Shown here: in pieces, positions 8,556 to 18,615 of the stretch
Position numbering within the stretch: the first letter of the stretch is position 1
Layout of the letters: each line of letters begins with the position of its first letter
Origin: Bacteroidota bacterium
Lineage (GTDB): Bacteria; Bacteroidota; Bacteroidia; Chitinophagales; Chitinophagaceae
Assembly: GCA_947476825.1 (NCBI GenBank)
Contig: CANJRV010000011.1
Span: forward strand, 1 to 46,528
Reading direction: 5' to 3'
Length of the DNA stretch: 46,528 bases
The notes under the pieces: model-generated
Database searches by the model: none
What the model was told of the DNA's origin: nothing
The model's input: only the letters and a program-made list of their open reading frames with translations
Made by a program: the position numbers and the translations under genes

Positions 8556-8561
8556 TGTATT

Positions 8562-11500
8562 TTGAATTCATTCCTTAAATATTCTTTCCGTTTTATTGTC
8601 CTATTTACCATCACCTTCACAGGCTTGGTAGTTAGTAATGCGCACCCATTTACCTTTTCAAATTATGATATTTCTTCGGTTGATACACCCGAAGCGCATA
8701 AGGATACCTTGGTTTATCCAATCACAGATAGAGAAAATGATAAACTTACGGATAATCCGCCAACGCAATTTGATTTAAAAGATCCAAAAAATATCAAAAC
8801 GAATGTAGAGCTAGAACCAGATTCTCAATTTTCTATCAACGAAAAAATCGGCAATGAATATTATCGCGCACCAACTTATATGACTTATGCCGATTTCGTA
8901 AAATACCAAGCAGGCAAAGATGAAGCAGCTTACTTCAGAAAAAGGGCAAACACCCTAAGTCAATTATCCAAAAAAGGAGGCATCATTCCAAAAGTGAATT
9001 TGGGGAATGCCTTATTCGATAGAATATTTGGTGGTAGTAGTATTGAAGTAAAACCACAAGGAAATGTCGATATGTTTTTTGGAGGCAATTGGCAGAATGT
9101 AAAAAATCCAACCTTGGTGCAAAGCGCACAGAAATATGGCATCTTTGATTTCGATATGAACATGAACATTAATTTACTTGCGAAAGTGGGTGAAAAAATG
9201 AAAATGAATTTCAACTACAATACCAAAGCCACTTTTGATTTCGAAAATCAATTAAAATTAGAATATGCTGGACAAGAAGATGATGTATTGAAAAAAATAG
9301 AAGCTGGGTATATTAGTTTTCCATTGAAAACAACCTTGATTCAAGGTGTGCAATCTTTGTTCGGTATTCATACACAATTACAATTTGGCCGTTTGAGTGT
9401 GAATGCGGTTGTCTCCCAACAAAAATCAAAAAAGGAAAGTCTTGCCATTAAAGGTGGGTCTCAAGCACAAACGTTTTCAATATCTAGTGATAGTTATGAG
9501 GATTTTAGACATTTCCTATTGGCTCAAAATTTTAGAAGAAATTACAATACAGCACTTAAAAATTTTCCAGTCATTCAATCTTTAAACAATATCAATAAAA
9601 TTGAAGTTTGGGTTACCAATAAAAATGGGTCTACTGAGAACGCACGTGATGTAGTTGCCTTTCAAGATTTAGGCGAACCGCAACCTTATCGGACTTCATT
9701 TACAAAAGCTGGTCCTGATGCAGCAGATAATAATGCCAATACTTTATATACCCAATTGGTGCAATCACCTGGTATACGTGATATTGGAACTGTAATTACT
9801 TCCTTACAAAATATAGGATTGAAACAAAGTGTTGATTTTGAAAAAACATTTGCTCGCAAGTTAAATCCAAATGAATTTACCTTTAATCCACAATTGGGTT
9901 TTGTATCCGTTAATACCCAATTGCAGCCCGATGATGTAGTAGGTGTTGCTTTCGAATATACAAATAATGGGAGAGTGTATCAAGTCGGTGAATTTGCGCA
10001 AAGTTTGCCGCCAGATAGCACCAATCCGAAAGTATTGTTTTTGAAAATGTTAAAATCAACTACGCCAAATCCAACCGTTCCACTATGGGATTTGATGATG
10101 AAGAATGTGTATTCATTGGGTGGTAGTGGTATTTCAAGCGATGAATTTATTTTGAATATTTTTTATTTAGACCCAGGCGGTGGAGAAAAAAGATACTTGC
10201 CAGAAGGTCCTAAAGCTGGTATCCCTTTACTGACATTGTTGAACTTAGATCGTTTGAATAATCAAAATGATCCTCAACCAGATGGACGATTTGATTACGT
10301 AGAAGGGATTACTATTAATTCGCAACAAGGGAAAATAATATTTCCAGTATTAGAGCCATTTGGGGAAGATTTGAAAAGTGTTTTTGGTGGCAATATTCCA
10401 TTGGAGAAAAAATATTTATATCGTCTGCTATATGATTCGACGAAAAATGTAGCGATACAATTTCCGCAATACAATCGATTTTTATTAAAAGGTTCGTTTA
10501 AATCCGCCAACTCATCTGAAATTTATTTGGGTGGATTTAATATTCCACAAGGTTCTGTTTCTGTTTTCGCAGGGGGACAAAAATTGACAGAGAATGTAGA
10601 TTATCAAATTGATTATGGGATAGGCAAATTGAAAATTCTTAATGCTGGAATTTTGAATTCTGGTATTCCAATTAATGTGTCGTATGAAAATAATGCAACT
10701 TTTGGGGCGCAAGTGCAAAATTTTGTAGGTACTCGATTAGATTATTTTATCAATGAAAATTTTTCAATTGGTGGAACCATGTTGCGATTATCAGAGAGAC
10801 CTTATTTTAACAAAGTGACTTATGGAGAAGATCCAATTAAAAATACCATGTTGGGATTCGATGCAAATTATTCCAGTGAAATGCCTCGCTTGACTCGCTT
10901 CATTGATCGATTGCCAATTGTGTCAACTACTGCACCATCGATGGTAGTAGCGAGTGGTGAGGTCGCAAAAATAATTCCAAGTCATAGTCGATTTATTAAT
11001 GATGCAAGTGGTGAAGCTAATGTATATGTCGATGATTTTGAAGGTACTCGTAGTGGTTACGATCTGAAGTTTCCAGTTACAGGTTGGAGCATAGCTAGTA
11101 CACCAAAAGATGCAACGGATAAATTTGGAAATATCCTTTTCCCAGAAGCAGAGTTAGTCAATAATTTAAATTATGGTAAAAATAGAGCAAAGCTTGCATG
11201 GTATAATATTGACCCTTGTATGGTTGATCCTAAGCAGACTTGTATTCCAGAACATTTAAAGAAGGATTTAACGCAATTGTCCAATCATTATATTCGATTG
11301 GTTCAACAACAAGATGTATTTCCTCTTAAATCATATTCCTCTTTACAAGGAAATTTAACGACGCTTGATTTGGCATTTTTTCCAAAGGAAAGAGGTCCGT
11401 ATAATTTTGATGCAAAAAATATTACTAGTACAGGTGAATTGCTGAATCCAACAAAACGTTGGGGCGGTATCATGCGACCTATTGAATATTCTGATTTCGA

Positions 11501-14500
11501 AACGTCCAATGTTGAGTTTATTGAATTTTGGGTAATGGATCCATTCATCAATCGACCTCTAGATCCAGGAGGTTCCTTTTATATAAATCTTGGGAATGTG
11601 TCTGAAGATATTTTAAAAGATGGTAGAAAGTTTTTTGAAAACGGACTGCCATATCCACCCAATCCCGCTAAAGTAGAAAGCACAAAATGGTCTAAGATTC
11701 CAAAATTCCAACAACAACTTACACCTGCATTTGATAATGATGTAGATGCAAGAAATGTACAAGATATCGGCTATGATGGTTGTAATGATGCAGAAGAACA
11801 AGTGCAATACGCTAGTTACCTTGCAGAGTTGGCGACTAATTTTTCGACCACATCCGTTGCTTATTTACAAGCAAGTGCCGATCCCGCCAACGATGATTTT
11901 CATCATTTTAGAGGATCTGATTATGATGGAGATCAAACGCCAGTATTAAAGAGATACCGCAAATTCAATAACCCACAAGGCAACTCTCCAGTGACTTCTA
12001 ACAATAGCCAATTCTCCAATGCATTTACGAATGTGCCTGAATCGGAAGATATAAATCGCGATAATTCATTGAATGAAAATGAAGCGTATTTTCAATATCG
12101 TATTGATATGAAACCCAACATGGCCGTTGGACAAAACTATATCGTGAACAAACAAGTGACTTCTGTTCGCTTAGCCAATCAAACAACAGAAAATGAAACT
12201 TGGTATCAATTTAAAATTCCAATTAAAGAATATACAGATCGAGTTGGTGGTATTGGTGATTTTAAGTCGATTCGTTTTATGCGTATGTTTTTAACTGGTT
12301 TTCAAGATAGTGTTATTCTGCGTTTTTCTCGTTTAGAATTAGGTCGTAACCAATGGCGTAAATATAATTTCTCTTTGAAAAATCCTGGAGAAATTGTTCC
12401 TGATGAAGATAATAATTCGACTTTGTTTAATGTAGCTTCCGTTAGTGTAGAAGAAAATAGTAGTCGTGCGCCTGTGCCATATGTTTCTCCGCCAGGCATT
12501 CTACGTCAACAACAACAAGTTTCTAATGGTCAAAATGTGCTAAATAATGAACAAGCACTTTCCATACAAGTTTGTGGATTAGAAGATGGAAATGCCAAAG
12601 GTGCATTCAAATCACTCGGTATGGATTTGCGCCAATTTAAAGAAATGAAAATGTTTATTCATGCTGAAGCCATGGAAGCAAGTTCATTGAAGGATAATGA
12701 TGTTCGAGCTTTTATACGTTTGGGAAGTGACTTTGTAGCCAATTATTATGAATATCAAATACCATTGACATTGACGAATCCAGGTGCACGCGATGCGAAT
12801 CTTATTTGGCCGGAGAAAAATCAAATGACTTTGGAATTACAGAAATTGGTGGATGCAAAGAAAGAAAGAAATGCAAGCGGTGCTAGTCCTATGATACCTT
12901 ATATTACCAAAGATGTACTAGGAAATTATGTAAAAGTAGTTGGGAATCCAAATATGGGTGACGTAAAAATGGCTATGTTAGGTGTTTTAAATCCACAGAA
13001 AACACCGAATGACGTGACGGATGATGGCGCTAAAAAATGTGCTGAAGTGTGGTTCAATGAATTACGACTTTCTAATATGGATGAAACAGGTGGTTATGCC
13101 GCTTTAGGGCATGCCGATATCCAATTAGCAGATGTGGGCGTTGTTAAATTAAGTGGTAATATGCATACATCAGGTTATGGAAATATTGACCAAAAATTGA
13201 ATCAACGATATCGTGATAATTTTTCTCAATTCGATGTTTCAGCTAATATTAACGCAGGTAAATTTATTCCAAAATCTTGGGGTGTTCAGTTGCCAATTTT
13301 TGCTGGCTATTCCCAAACAGTAAGTAATCCTATATATGATCCTTATGATTTGGACATCAAATTTAGCGATAAAGTAAATGCCTATTCTGGTAAGGCAAAA
13401 GATTCTGTGCGTAAAGCAGCGCAAGATTTTACTTCCATTAAAAGTATCAATTTTCAAAATGTACGAATTGCGCCAACCAATCATAAACACAAGCGGCCAT
13501 TGGATTTGCAAAACTTTGATGCAAGCTATTCTTACACCCAAACGGACAAACATAATCCTTTGGTAGAAAGTGATCAATTGGTAGAACATCATGCTGCTTT
13601 CGGTTACACGTTTGCACCGAAAACTAAATCGATAGAGCCGTTTAAGAAACTATTTTCACCGAAGAAAAAGTATTTTGCATTAGCCCGTGATTTCAATTTC
13701 AATTTAATTCCTTCCAATTTTACTTTTAGAAATGGATTGAACAGGACATTCGGCACTACGCAAGTTAGAAATATAGATGAAGGTGCGTATCCAATAGCAC
13801 CAAATTATTTTAAGTTCTTTACATGGAGTCGTATTTATAATTTGCGATGGGATTTGACGAAATCATTATCCTTCGATTATGGTGCAACCAACAATTCGCG
13901 CATAGATGAACCTATTGGTAAATTGGACACCAAATTGAAAAAAGATACCTTTTGGAACAATGTAAAATCATTGGGTCGGAATACAAATTATACGCAGTCG
14001 GTGAACGCTAGTTATAATATGCCGTTGTCGAAATTCCCTCTATTAGATTGGACTACAGTAAGAGGAACTTATGCAGCAACGTATACTTGGACAGCAGCTT
14101 CTCTTCTTGCAACTAATTTAGGAAATATTGTAGGCAATACACAAAACAGACAAATAAATGGAGAATTTAATTTTTCTCAATTATACAATAAAGTAAAAGT
14201 ACTTCGCATCCTTGCTATGCAAAATACATCTAAACCGAAAGGTCCTGCAAATAGCAATGACAAAGGATTGCCACCAACAAAAGGTGGAGGCATGGCACCG
14301 CCAGATCGAACCGGAAAAGGTGGTGGAGGAAAGGATGGAACTGGAAGAGATGGTGGTGGAAGAGATGGTGGTGGAAAAGATGGAATTGTAGGTAACACAA
14401 AAGGAAATGATGAAGAAACTGTGGCCGTGGACACACCGCCTAAAGATGTGCCGTTGAATACGGAAAAAAGTAGGGAAACAAAAGAGAAATCAAAAAATGC

Positions 14501-16058
14501 GTCTTTGCTAAACCCGAATACTAAACCCGTTGTGCTCATGGATACAACCAGAGATAAAAATGGGAAGTTGATTATCAAACCCAAAAAGGCCGTTGCCAAA
14601 AAGAAGAAAAAGAAAGAGTTTAATCCCTCAAATGAATTGCGATTTGTTGGCAATTTATTGATGATGGTAAAACGGGCTAGCCTAAGCTATAATGAAAATA
14701 TGGGAACCACTTTACCTGGTTATATGGACAGTACACAATATGCTGGTGTGAATTGGAGAAATAGTTCGAATAGGGAAATTCCATTTGCGTTTGGTTATCA
14801 ACCTGATCGATTATGGTTGGAAGGAAAAGGGAATGATAATGTCATGAGTAGAGATTCTTTATTCAATGGAACTTTCCAACAACAGTATTCGCAAACATTA
14901 AATCTTACGGTGAATGTAGAACCAGTGAAGGATTTTAAAATTGATGTTTCCTTGATGAAAACATTCAATAAAGGATATTCGGAATTGTTTAAGGACACTG
15001 TCGGCGGAGGTTCTAATTTTGAACATTTAAATCCGTATGAAACTGGTGGATTTAGCATTTCATTCATTGCAATCAATACTTTATTTCAAAAGAAAGGTAG
15101 TGATAATTTGACCCAAGCATTTTCAGATTTTGAAAACAATCGAAAAGTTATTTCGCAACGACTTGGTTTGATTAATCCATATACAGGCAATTTAACTGCA
15201 CCGCAAGACAAGGACTATAAGAAAGGATATACGCGATATGCGCAAGATGTATTGATACCAGCATTCTTATCGGCATATACGGGTAAAGATCCTGCTACCT
15301 ATCCATTGGTAGATAATAAGTATGCAGGCGTTCGCTCAAATCCATTCAAACGAATTTTGCCACGACCTAATTGGCGCATCACTTACAACGGATTAGCAAG
15401 AACAAAAATGTTCAAAGATATTTTTCAAAGCTTCACTTTGACGCACGCTTATAGTGGTCAATTGGCAATGAATAGTTTCACTTCTTCCTTGGTTTATCGA
15501 GATGTTTTTGCATTAGGCTTTCCTTCATTTATTGATTCGGTTTCTAATAATTATGTACCTTATTTTATGGTGCCAAATATGACCATCACCGAAAATTTCG
15601 GGCCACTTTTAGGTTTGGATATGACGTTCAAAAACTCACTTAATTTTCATGTCGAATATAAGAAATCAAGAACCTTGAGTATGAGTTTGGTCGATTATCA
15701 ACTGAGCGAAACCAAGAGCAGTGAGATTGCATTGGGTGGCGGTATGCGTTTAAAGAATGTACGTATCAATACTCCTTATTTTGGTATTAATAAATTGAAA
15801 AGTGATGTAAATATCAAAATGGATTTTGGTTTGCGTGATGACTATACAACCATTAATCGTTTAGATCAAAGAGAATCAAGGGCGACACGTGGACAAAAAG
15901 TAATTACGATTTCTCCTTCTATTGATTATATCATGACGCAAAATGTGACGTTACGTTTCTTCTACGATCGCCGCCAAAGTATTCCTTATGTTTCGAATGC
16001 TTATCCCATCACTACTACAAGGGGCGGCTTGATGATAAGATTTTTGTTGGGGCAGTAG
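8562..16058 (+). CDS. sprA: T9SS outer-membrane translocon / gliding motility protein SprA
   Basis: Giant outer-membrane beta-barrel of 2498 residues, the protein-conducting pore of the type IX secretion system (called Sov in Porphyromonas). A signal peptide spans about 1-27. The SprA family core is clear: MFFGGNWQNVKNPTLVQSAQ near 168, long alternating beta segments, VYVDDFEGTRSGYDL near 823, and a C-terminus ending in aromatic beta strands (GGLMIRFLLGQ). The start is a TTG at 8562, just after the ruvA stop; the nearby ATG frame stops at once. An unusual hydrophilic insertion at about residues 1890-2025 is rich in Gly, Lys and Asp (repeats such as GGGRDGGGKDG, then KKKKKK). Likely co-transcribed with ruvA. 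SprA explains export of the sorting-domain protein at 22365-24569. Confidence 0.96.
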   Translation: MNSFLKYSFRFIVLFTITFTGLVVSNAHPFTFSNYDISSVDTPEAHKDTLVYPITDRENDKLTDNPPTQFDLKDPKNIKTNVELEPDSQFSINEKIGNEYYRAPTYMTYADFVKYQAGKDEAAYFRKRANTLSQLSKKGGIIPKVNLGNALFDRIFGGSSIEVKPQGNVDMFFGGNWQNVKNPTLVQSAQKYGIFDFDMNMNINLLAKVGEKMKMNFNYNTKATFDFENQLKLEYAGQEDDVLKKIEAGYISFPLKTTLIQGVQSLFGIHTQLQFGRLSVNAVVSQQKSKKESLAIKGGSQAQTFSISSDSYEDFRHFLLAQNFRRNYNTALKNFPVIQSLNNINKIEVWVTNKNGSTENARDVVAFQDLGEPQPYRTSFTKAGPDAADNNANTLYTQLVQSPGIRDIGTVITSLQNIGLKQSVDFEKTFARKLNPNEFTFNPQLGFVSVNTQLQPDDVVGVAFEYTNNGRVYQVGEFAQSLPPDSTNPKVLFLKMLKSTTPNPTVPLWDLMMKNVYSLGGSGISSDEFILNIFYLDPGGGEKRYLPEGPKAGIPLLTLLNLDRLNNQNDPQPDGRFDYVEGITINSQQGKIIFPVLEPFGEDLKSVFGGNIPLEKKYLYRLLYDSTKNVAIQFPQYNRFLLKGSFKSANSSEIYLGGFNIPQGSVSVFAGGQKLTENVDYQIDYGIGKLKILNAGILNSGIPINVSYENNATFGAQVQNFVGTRLDYFINENFSIGGTMLRLSERPYFNKVTYGEDPIKNTMLGFDANYSSEMPRLTRFIDRLPIVSTTAPSMVVASGEVAKIIPSHSRFINDASGEANVYVDDFEGTRSGYDLKFPVTGWSIASTPKDATDKFGNILFPEAELVNNLNYGKNRAKLAWYNIDPCMVDPKQTCIPEHLKKDLTQLSNHYIRLVQQQDVFPLKSYSSLQGNLTTLDLAFFPKERGPYNFDAKNITSTGELLNPTKRWGGIMRPIEYSDFETSNVEFIEFWVMDPFINRPLDPGGSFYINLGNVSEDILKDGRKFFENGLPYPPNPAKVESTKWSKIPKFQQQLTPAFDNDVDARNVQDIGYDGCNDAEEQVQYASYLAELATNFSTTSVAYLQASADPANDDFHHFRGSDYDGDQTPVLKRYRKFNNPQGNSPVTSNNSQFSNAFTNVPESEDINRDNSLNENEAYFQYRIDMKPNMAVGQNYIVNKQVTSVRLANQTTENETWYQFKIPIKEYTDRVGGIGDFKSIRFMRMFLTGFQDSVILRFSRLELGRNQWRKYNFSLKNPGEIVPDEDNNSTLFNVASVSVEENSSRAPVPYVSPPGILRQQQQVSNGQNVLNNEQALSIQVCGLEDGNAKGAFKSLGMDLRQFKEMKMFIHAEAMEASSLKDNDVRAFIRLGSDFVANYYEYQIPLTLTNPGARDANLIWPEKNQMTLELQKLVDAKKERNASGASPMIPYITKDVLGNYVKVVGNPNMGDVKMAMLGVLNPQKTPNDVTDDGAKKCAEVWFNELRLSNMDETGGYAALGHADIQLADVGVVKLSGNMHTSGYGNIDQKLNQRYRDNFSQFDVSANINAGKFIPKSWGVQLPIFAGYSQTVSNPIYDPYDLDIKFSDKVNAYSGKAKDSVRKAAQDFTSIKSINFQNVRIAPTNHKHKRPLDLQNFDASYSYTQTDKHNPLVESDQLVEHHAAFGYTFAPKTKSIEPFKKLFSPKKKYFALARDFNFNLIPSNFTFRNGLNRTFGTTQVRNIDEGAYPIAPNYFKFFTWSRIYNLRWDLTKSLSFDYGATNNSRIDEPIGKLDTKLKKDTFWNNVKSLGRNTNYTQSVNASYNMPLSKFPLLDWTTVRGTYAATYTWTAASLLATNLGNIVGNTQNRQINGEFNFSQLYNKVKVLRILAMQNTSKPKGPANSNDKGLPPTKGGGMAPPDRTGKGGGGKDGTGRDGGGRDGGGKDGIVGNTKGNDEETVAVDTPPKDVPLNTEKSRETKEKSKNASLLNPNTKPVVLMDTTRDKNGKLIIKPKKAVAKKKKKKEFNPSNELRFVGNLLMMVKRASLSYNENMGTTLPGYMDSTQYAGVNWRNSSNREIPFAFGYQPDRLWLEGKGNDNVMSRDSLFNGTFQQQYSQTLNLTVNVEPVKDFKIDVSLMKTFNKGYSELFKDTVGGGSNFEHLNPYETGGFSISFIAINTLFQKKGSDNLTQAFSDFENNRKVISQRLGLINPYTGNLTAPQDKDYKKGYTRYAQDVLIPAFLSAYTGKDPATYPLVDNKYAGVRSNPFKRILPRPNWRITYNGLARTKMFKDIFQSFTLTHAYSGQLAMNSFTSSLVYRDVFALGFPSFIDSVSNNYVPYFMVPNMTITENFGPLLGLDMTFKNSLNFHVEYKKSRTLSMSLVDYQLSETKSSEIALGGGMRLKNVRINTPYFGINKLKSDVNIKMDFGLRDDYTTINRLDQRESRATRGQKVITISPSIDYIMTQNVTLRFFYDRRQSIPYVSNAYPITTTRGGLMIRFLLGQ

Positions 16059-16082
16059 AGGTATAAATAGTTTATAGTAATT

Positions 16083-16189
16083 CTATCCTTGCAGATGTGT
16101 CCTCTACTGAAATTTTTTACTATCCTCGCAGTGTGTCCTCTACACGAATCCAGTCTGCGACTAAAAAGCATGTGAGGCACACTGCGATT
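16083..16189. repeat. Palindromic repeat, family P, copy 1 plus extra left arm
   Basis: The hairpin arms CGCAGTGTGTCCTC (16127-16140) and GAGGCACACTGCG (16174-16186) pair over 13 bp with one bulged T. A second, isolated left arm (16083-16107, with GCAGATGTGTCCTCTAC) precedes it. The same family occurs at 28296-28370 and 28489-28562. It sits between the convergent sprA and O-antigen ligase-like genes. Confidence 0.85.
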
Positions 16190-16254
16190 TAAGACACAAA
16201 AGCATGTCATCAGCAATCTAGAAAGGAAATCAATTTCTATTTAAGAATTCAACT

Positions 16255-17463
16255 TTAATAAACAACCCGCTTCTCACTTGGTCGTTTTGCCACTAATAAA
16301 AGGAAGAATAAAAATAAGCAGGTGCCATATTGGGTTTCATACAATGGTTCTATCATCATGGTGAAAAAGAAGGTGAACCAAACGGAGAAGTATAAAAAGT
16401 CTTTGTTCTTTTTCCAAAAAAATAAAGAAAATTGCATCAACAAAAGATAGAGTATGCCGCCTATGCCTAAGCCCATGCCCACTACTAAAAATTGATTGTG
16501 TGGTAATAAAACAGTTGCTTTTTTTTCTGCAAAATCGTGTGCATATTTTTTCTCCATTTCAATTTTTACATCGCCAATGCCAACGCCCAGCAATGGATGT
16601 AGCGCAATACTCTGTAAGGCATAGCGGTAAGAAATTAAGCGGCCTTCATCACTGATATTGGCTTGCATTTCTGTGTTTTGCATTTGTTCCCAAGAGTATT
16701 TTACATAATTAATTTTATTTCGAAATGAAGTAGAAAACGAATACATGATAAAGGGTAAAACAAGGATAGAAGATAGTCCAATGAGCGCAAATCCTTTATT
16801 TTTTGTAGTAAAAAGGAGTTTTCCTAAAAAGAGAAATGTAATGAGATAAAAAACGATTAGCCCAGTTTTGACGGCAACAATGTGAAGGAATACAATAAAA
16901 AAAATAATGCAAAGAGTTAAAGCAATTCGTATCCATTTTTGTTTGTATCGAATGGCCAAATCCAAACAACAATACATGCTGAGAAGCACAGCTATACTGA
17001 ATCGAATATGGTCATTTTTAAAAGGAGTTGGTAACACTTGCGACAAGCCGTAGGCTTCGTCATACATTTCTTTGTGCAAAAAATAATGATACAAACTCCA
17101 GCAACAACCACCCATACATAATAGCACGAAGACAATAAATAAACGATCAAACCATTTCAATCTACAATGTGGCATCGCGTAAAAAGCAAATGGCAATACT
17201 AAAAATGGCAAAAGAATTTGCATGCGTTCCATGAAGTAATGTTTGTCTTCACTCCAAAAATATGTGATGGCAGAAAGCAAGAAATAAACCGTAATCAATA
17301 TACTATTTCTATCTTTCCAAAAATTGTAAAAATTCTTTTTGAATGGAGTTTGGATGAATGCATTTGCTAATAAAGTCATCATGCCAATACTCATCATGGC
17401 ACGTGAAACAAACAAGCCAACCAAGATGCATAAACAAGCCAAAAAGGCTAGTTGTTCATGCAT
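16255..17463 (-). CDS. O-antigen ligase family (Wzy/WaaL-type) membrane protein
   Basis: Polytopic inner-membrane protein of about 402 residues with roughly eleven hydrophobic segments. The family signature is in the second half: DEGRLISYRYALQSIALHPLLGVGIGD, then a periplasmic loop with LLPHNQFL, including the Arg and His expected to act on the polyprenyl-linked glycan. Such proteins either polymerise O-antigen or ligate it to lipid A-core. I chose the ATG at 17463. A TTG at 17499 would add 12 residues, but it overlaps a sequence resembling a -7 element (GACATTTG on the minus strand). It is a single gene convergent with sprA and divergent from meaB. It probably belongs with the other glycan genes of this window functionally, but is not in an operon with them. 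Confidence 0.87.
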   Translation of the reverse strand: MHEQLAFLACLCILVGLFVSRAMMSIGMMTLLANAFIQTPFKKNFYNFWKDRNSILITVYFLLSAITYFWSEDKHYFMERMQILLPFLVLPFAFYAMPHCRLKWFDRLFIVFVLLCMGGCCWSLYHYFLHKEMYDEAYGLSQVLPTPFKNDHIRFSIAVLLSMYCCLDLAIRYKQKWIRIALTLCIIFFIVFLHIVAVKTGLIVFYLITFLFLGKLLFTTKNKGFALIGLSSILVLPFIMYSFSTSFRNKINYVKYSWEQMQNTEMQANISDEGRLISYRYALQSIALHPLLGVGIGDVKIEMEKKYAHDFAEKKATVLLPHNQFLVVGMGLGIGGILYLLLMQFSLFFWKKNKDFLYFSVWFTFFFTMMIEPLYETQYGTCLFLFFLLLVAKRPSEKRVVY

Positions 17464-17552
17464 TAATATATTCGGCAATTGTTTAATTTTATTCTTCAAA
17501 TGTCAGCTTATTTTTTAATATGAATTCTCCGCAAATTAATACTTGAAACCAT

Positions 17553-17560
17553 TACTTTTG
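17553..17560 (+). promoter_or_regulatory. -7 element of the meaB promoter
   Basis: TACTTTTG is an exact TAnnTTTG match, 38 bases before the GTG start of meaB. No clear -33 element is seen. Confidence 0.5.
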
Positions 17561-17598
17561 CGGCTAAGGTATAGAAACGTACAAAAAATAAAAGTATT

Positions 17599-18504
17599 GT
17601 GTTCAACATAAGTCAATGTATAGATGGAATTAAGTTAGGGGATAATCGATCGATTGCACAATCCCTAACTTGTGTTGAAAATGAATTGGCAGGAAGCGAA
17701 GAGTTATTAATGCAACTTGTTCCAAATCCAAACACAAAAGTAGTGGGTATTACTGGTCCGCCTGGTGCTGGAAAAAGTTCTTTGCTAAATGCATTATTAA
17801 AAATGCTAGTCTCCCAACAGAAACGAGTTGCTATCCTGTCGATTGATCCTTCATCGCCATTTAATTTTGGTGCTTTGCTTGGTGATCGAGTTCGCATGGC
17901 TGAATTTTATTTACATCCTTCTGTGTTTATTCGTTCGGTTGCTAGTAGAGGTTCACTCGGCGGACTAAATGCCAAAGTGATAGAAATGGTGGATGTGTTG
18001 AAGGCTTCGACATTTGATTATGTATTTGTAGAAACAGTTGGCGTTGGACAAAGCGAAGTGGAAATAGCTGGCATTGCAGATACTACAATTGTTGTGATGG
18101 TGCCTGAGGCGGGTGATGAAATTCAAGTGCTCAAGGCAGGTGTCATGGAAATAGCGGACATTTTTGTGGTCAATAAGTCCGATAGAAATAATGCGGATCA
18201 ATTTGTACAAAATTTGATTTATCTGGCGCATACAAAAATGAATGAGTGGGAAATTCCAGTCATAAAATCCATTGCAACGCAAGATGTGGGTATTGCAGAA
18301 TTGATAGAAAAAATAGAAGCGCATCAGCAATTAATTCAACAATTTTCGGAAAGAAAAATCCATCTTTTAGTGGAGAAAACTTTTCAATTAATTCAGCAGA
18401 AAAAAATGAAAAATGTTGTAAAACAAGACTTATTTCAAGTTATCTCCAATCAAGTAAAAGAGAATTGTTTCAATATGTATCAATTCGTCCAAACCTATAT
18501 CTAG
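17599..18504 (+). CDS. meaB: Methylmalonyl-CoA mutase-associated GTPase MeaB
   Basis: G3E-type P-loop GTPase of 301 residues (also called ArgK in older annotations). It guards methylmalonyl-CoA mutase and gates transfer of adenosylcobalamin to it. Seen: Walker A GITGPPGAGKSSLLNAL near residue 50, the switch region with SIDPSSPFNFGALLGDRVRM near 82, VETVGVGQSEVEIAG near 145 and the base-recognition motif NKSD near 192. The start is the GTG at 17599, which gives a compact N-terminus. The mutase genes are not in the window. It has its own -7 element, and parE follows in the same direction after 111 bases with a separate -7 element. Confidence 0.94.
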   Translation: MFNISQCIDGIKLGDNRSIAQSLTCVENELAGSEELLMQLVPNPNTKVVGITGPPGAGKSSLLNALLKMLVSQQKRVAILSIDPSSPFNFGALLGDRVRMAEFYLHPSVFIRSVASRGSLGGLNAKVIEMVDVLKASTFDYVFVETVGVGQSEVEIAGIADTTIVVMVPEAGDEIQVLKAGVMEIADIFVVNKSDRNNADQFVQNLIYLAHTKMNEWEIPVIKSIATQDVGIAELIEKIEAHQQLIQQFSERKIHLLVEKTFQLIQQKKMKNVVKQDLFQVISNQVKENCFNMYQFVQTYI

Positions 18505-18582
18505 CAGAGCTTTCTAGATATGTAGATTATTTTTCCACTTGTTTTGTGTATAACAAAATGCACACACTTTCACTTACAGATT

Positions 18583-18590
18583 TACATTTG
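18583..18590 (+). promoter_or_regulatory. -7 element of the parE promoter
   Basis: TACATTTG is an exact TAnnTTTG match, 25 bases before the parE ATG. It supports the start at 18616 rather than an upstream in-frame codon at 18544, which would lie before the promoter. Confidence 0.55.
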
Positions 18591-18615
18591 TAGAAATACG
18601 AAAGAACGAAATAGA

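Noticed and set aside
14177-14653. Long antisense open frame over the glycine-rich part of sprA
   Set aside because: It is the reverse of a GGTGGTGGAA-type repeat, which gives Pro/Ser-rich shadows; the sense frame is clearly SprA.
18544-18615. Upstream extension of parE
   Set aside because: It would begin before the -7 element at 18583-18590 and encodes an N-terminus unlike other ParE proteins.
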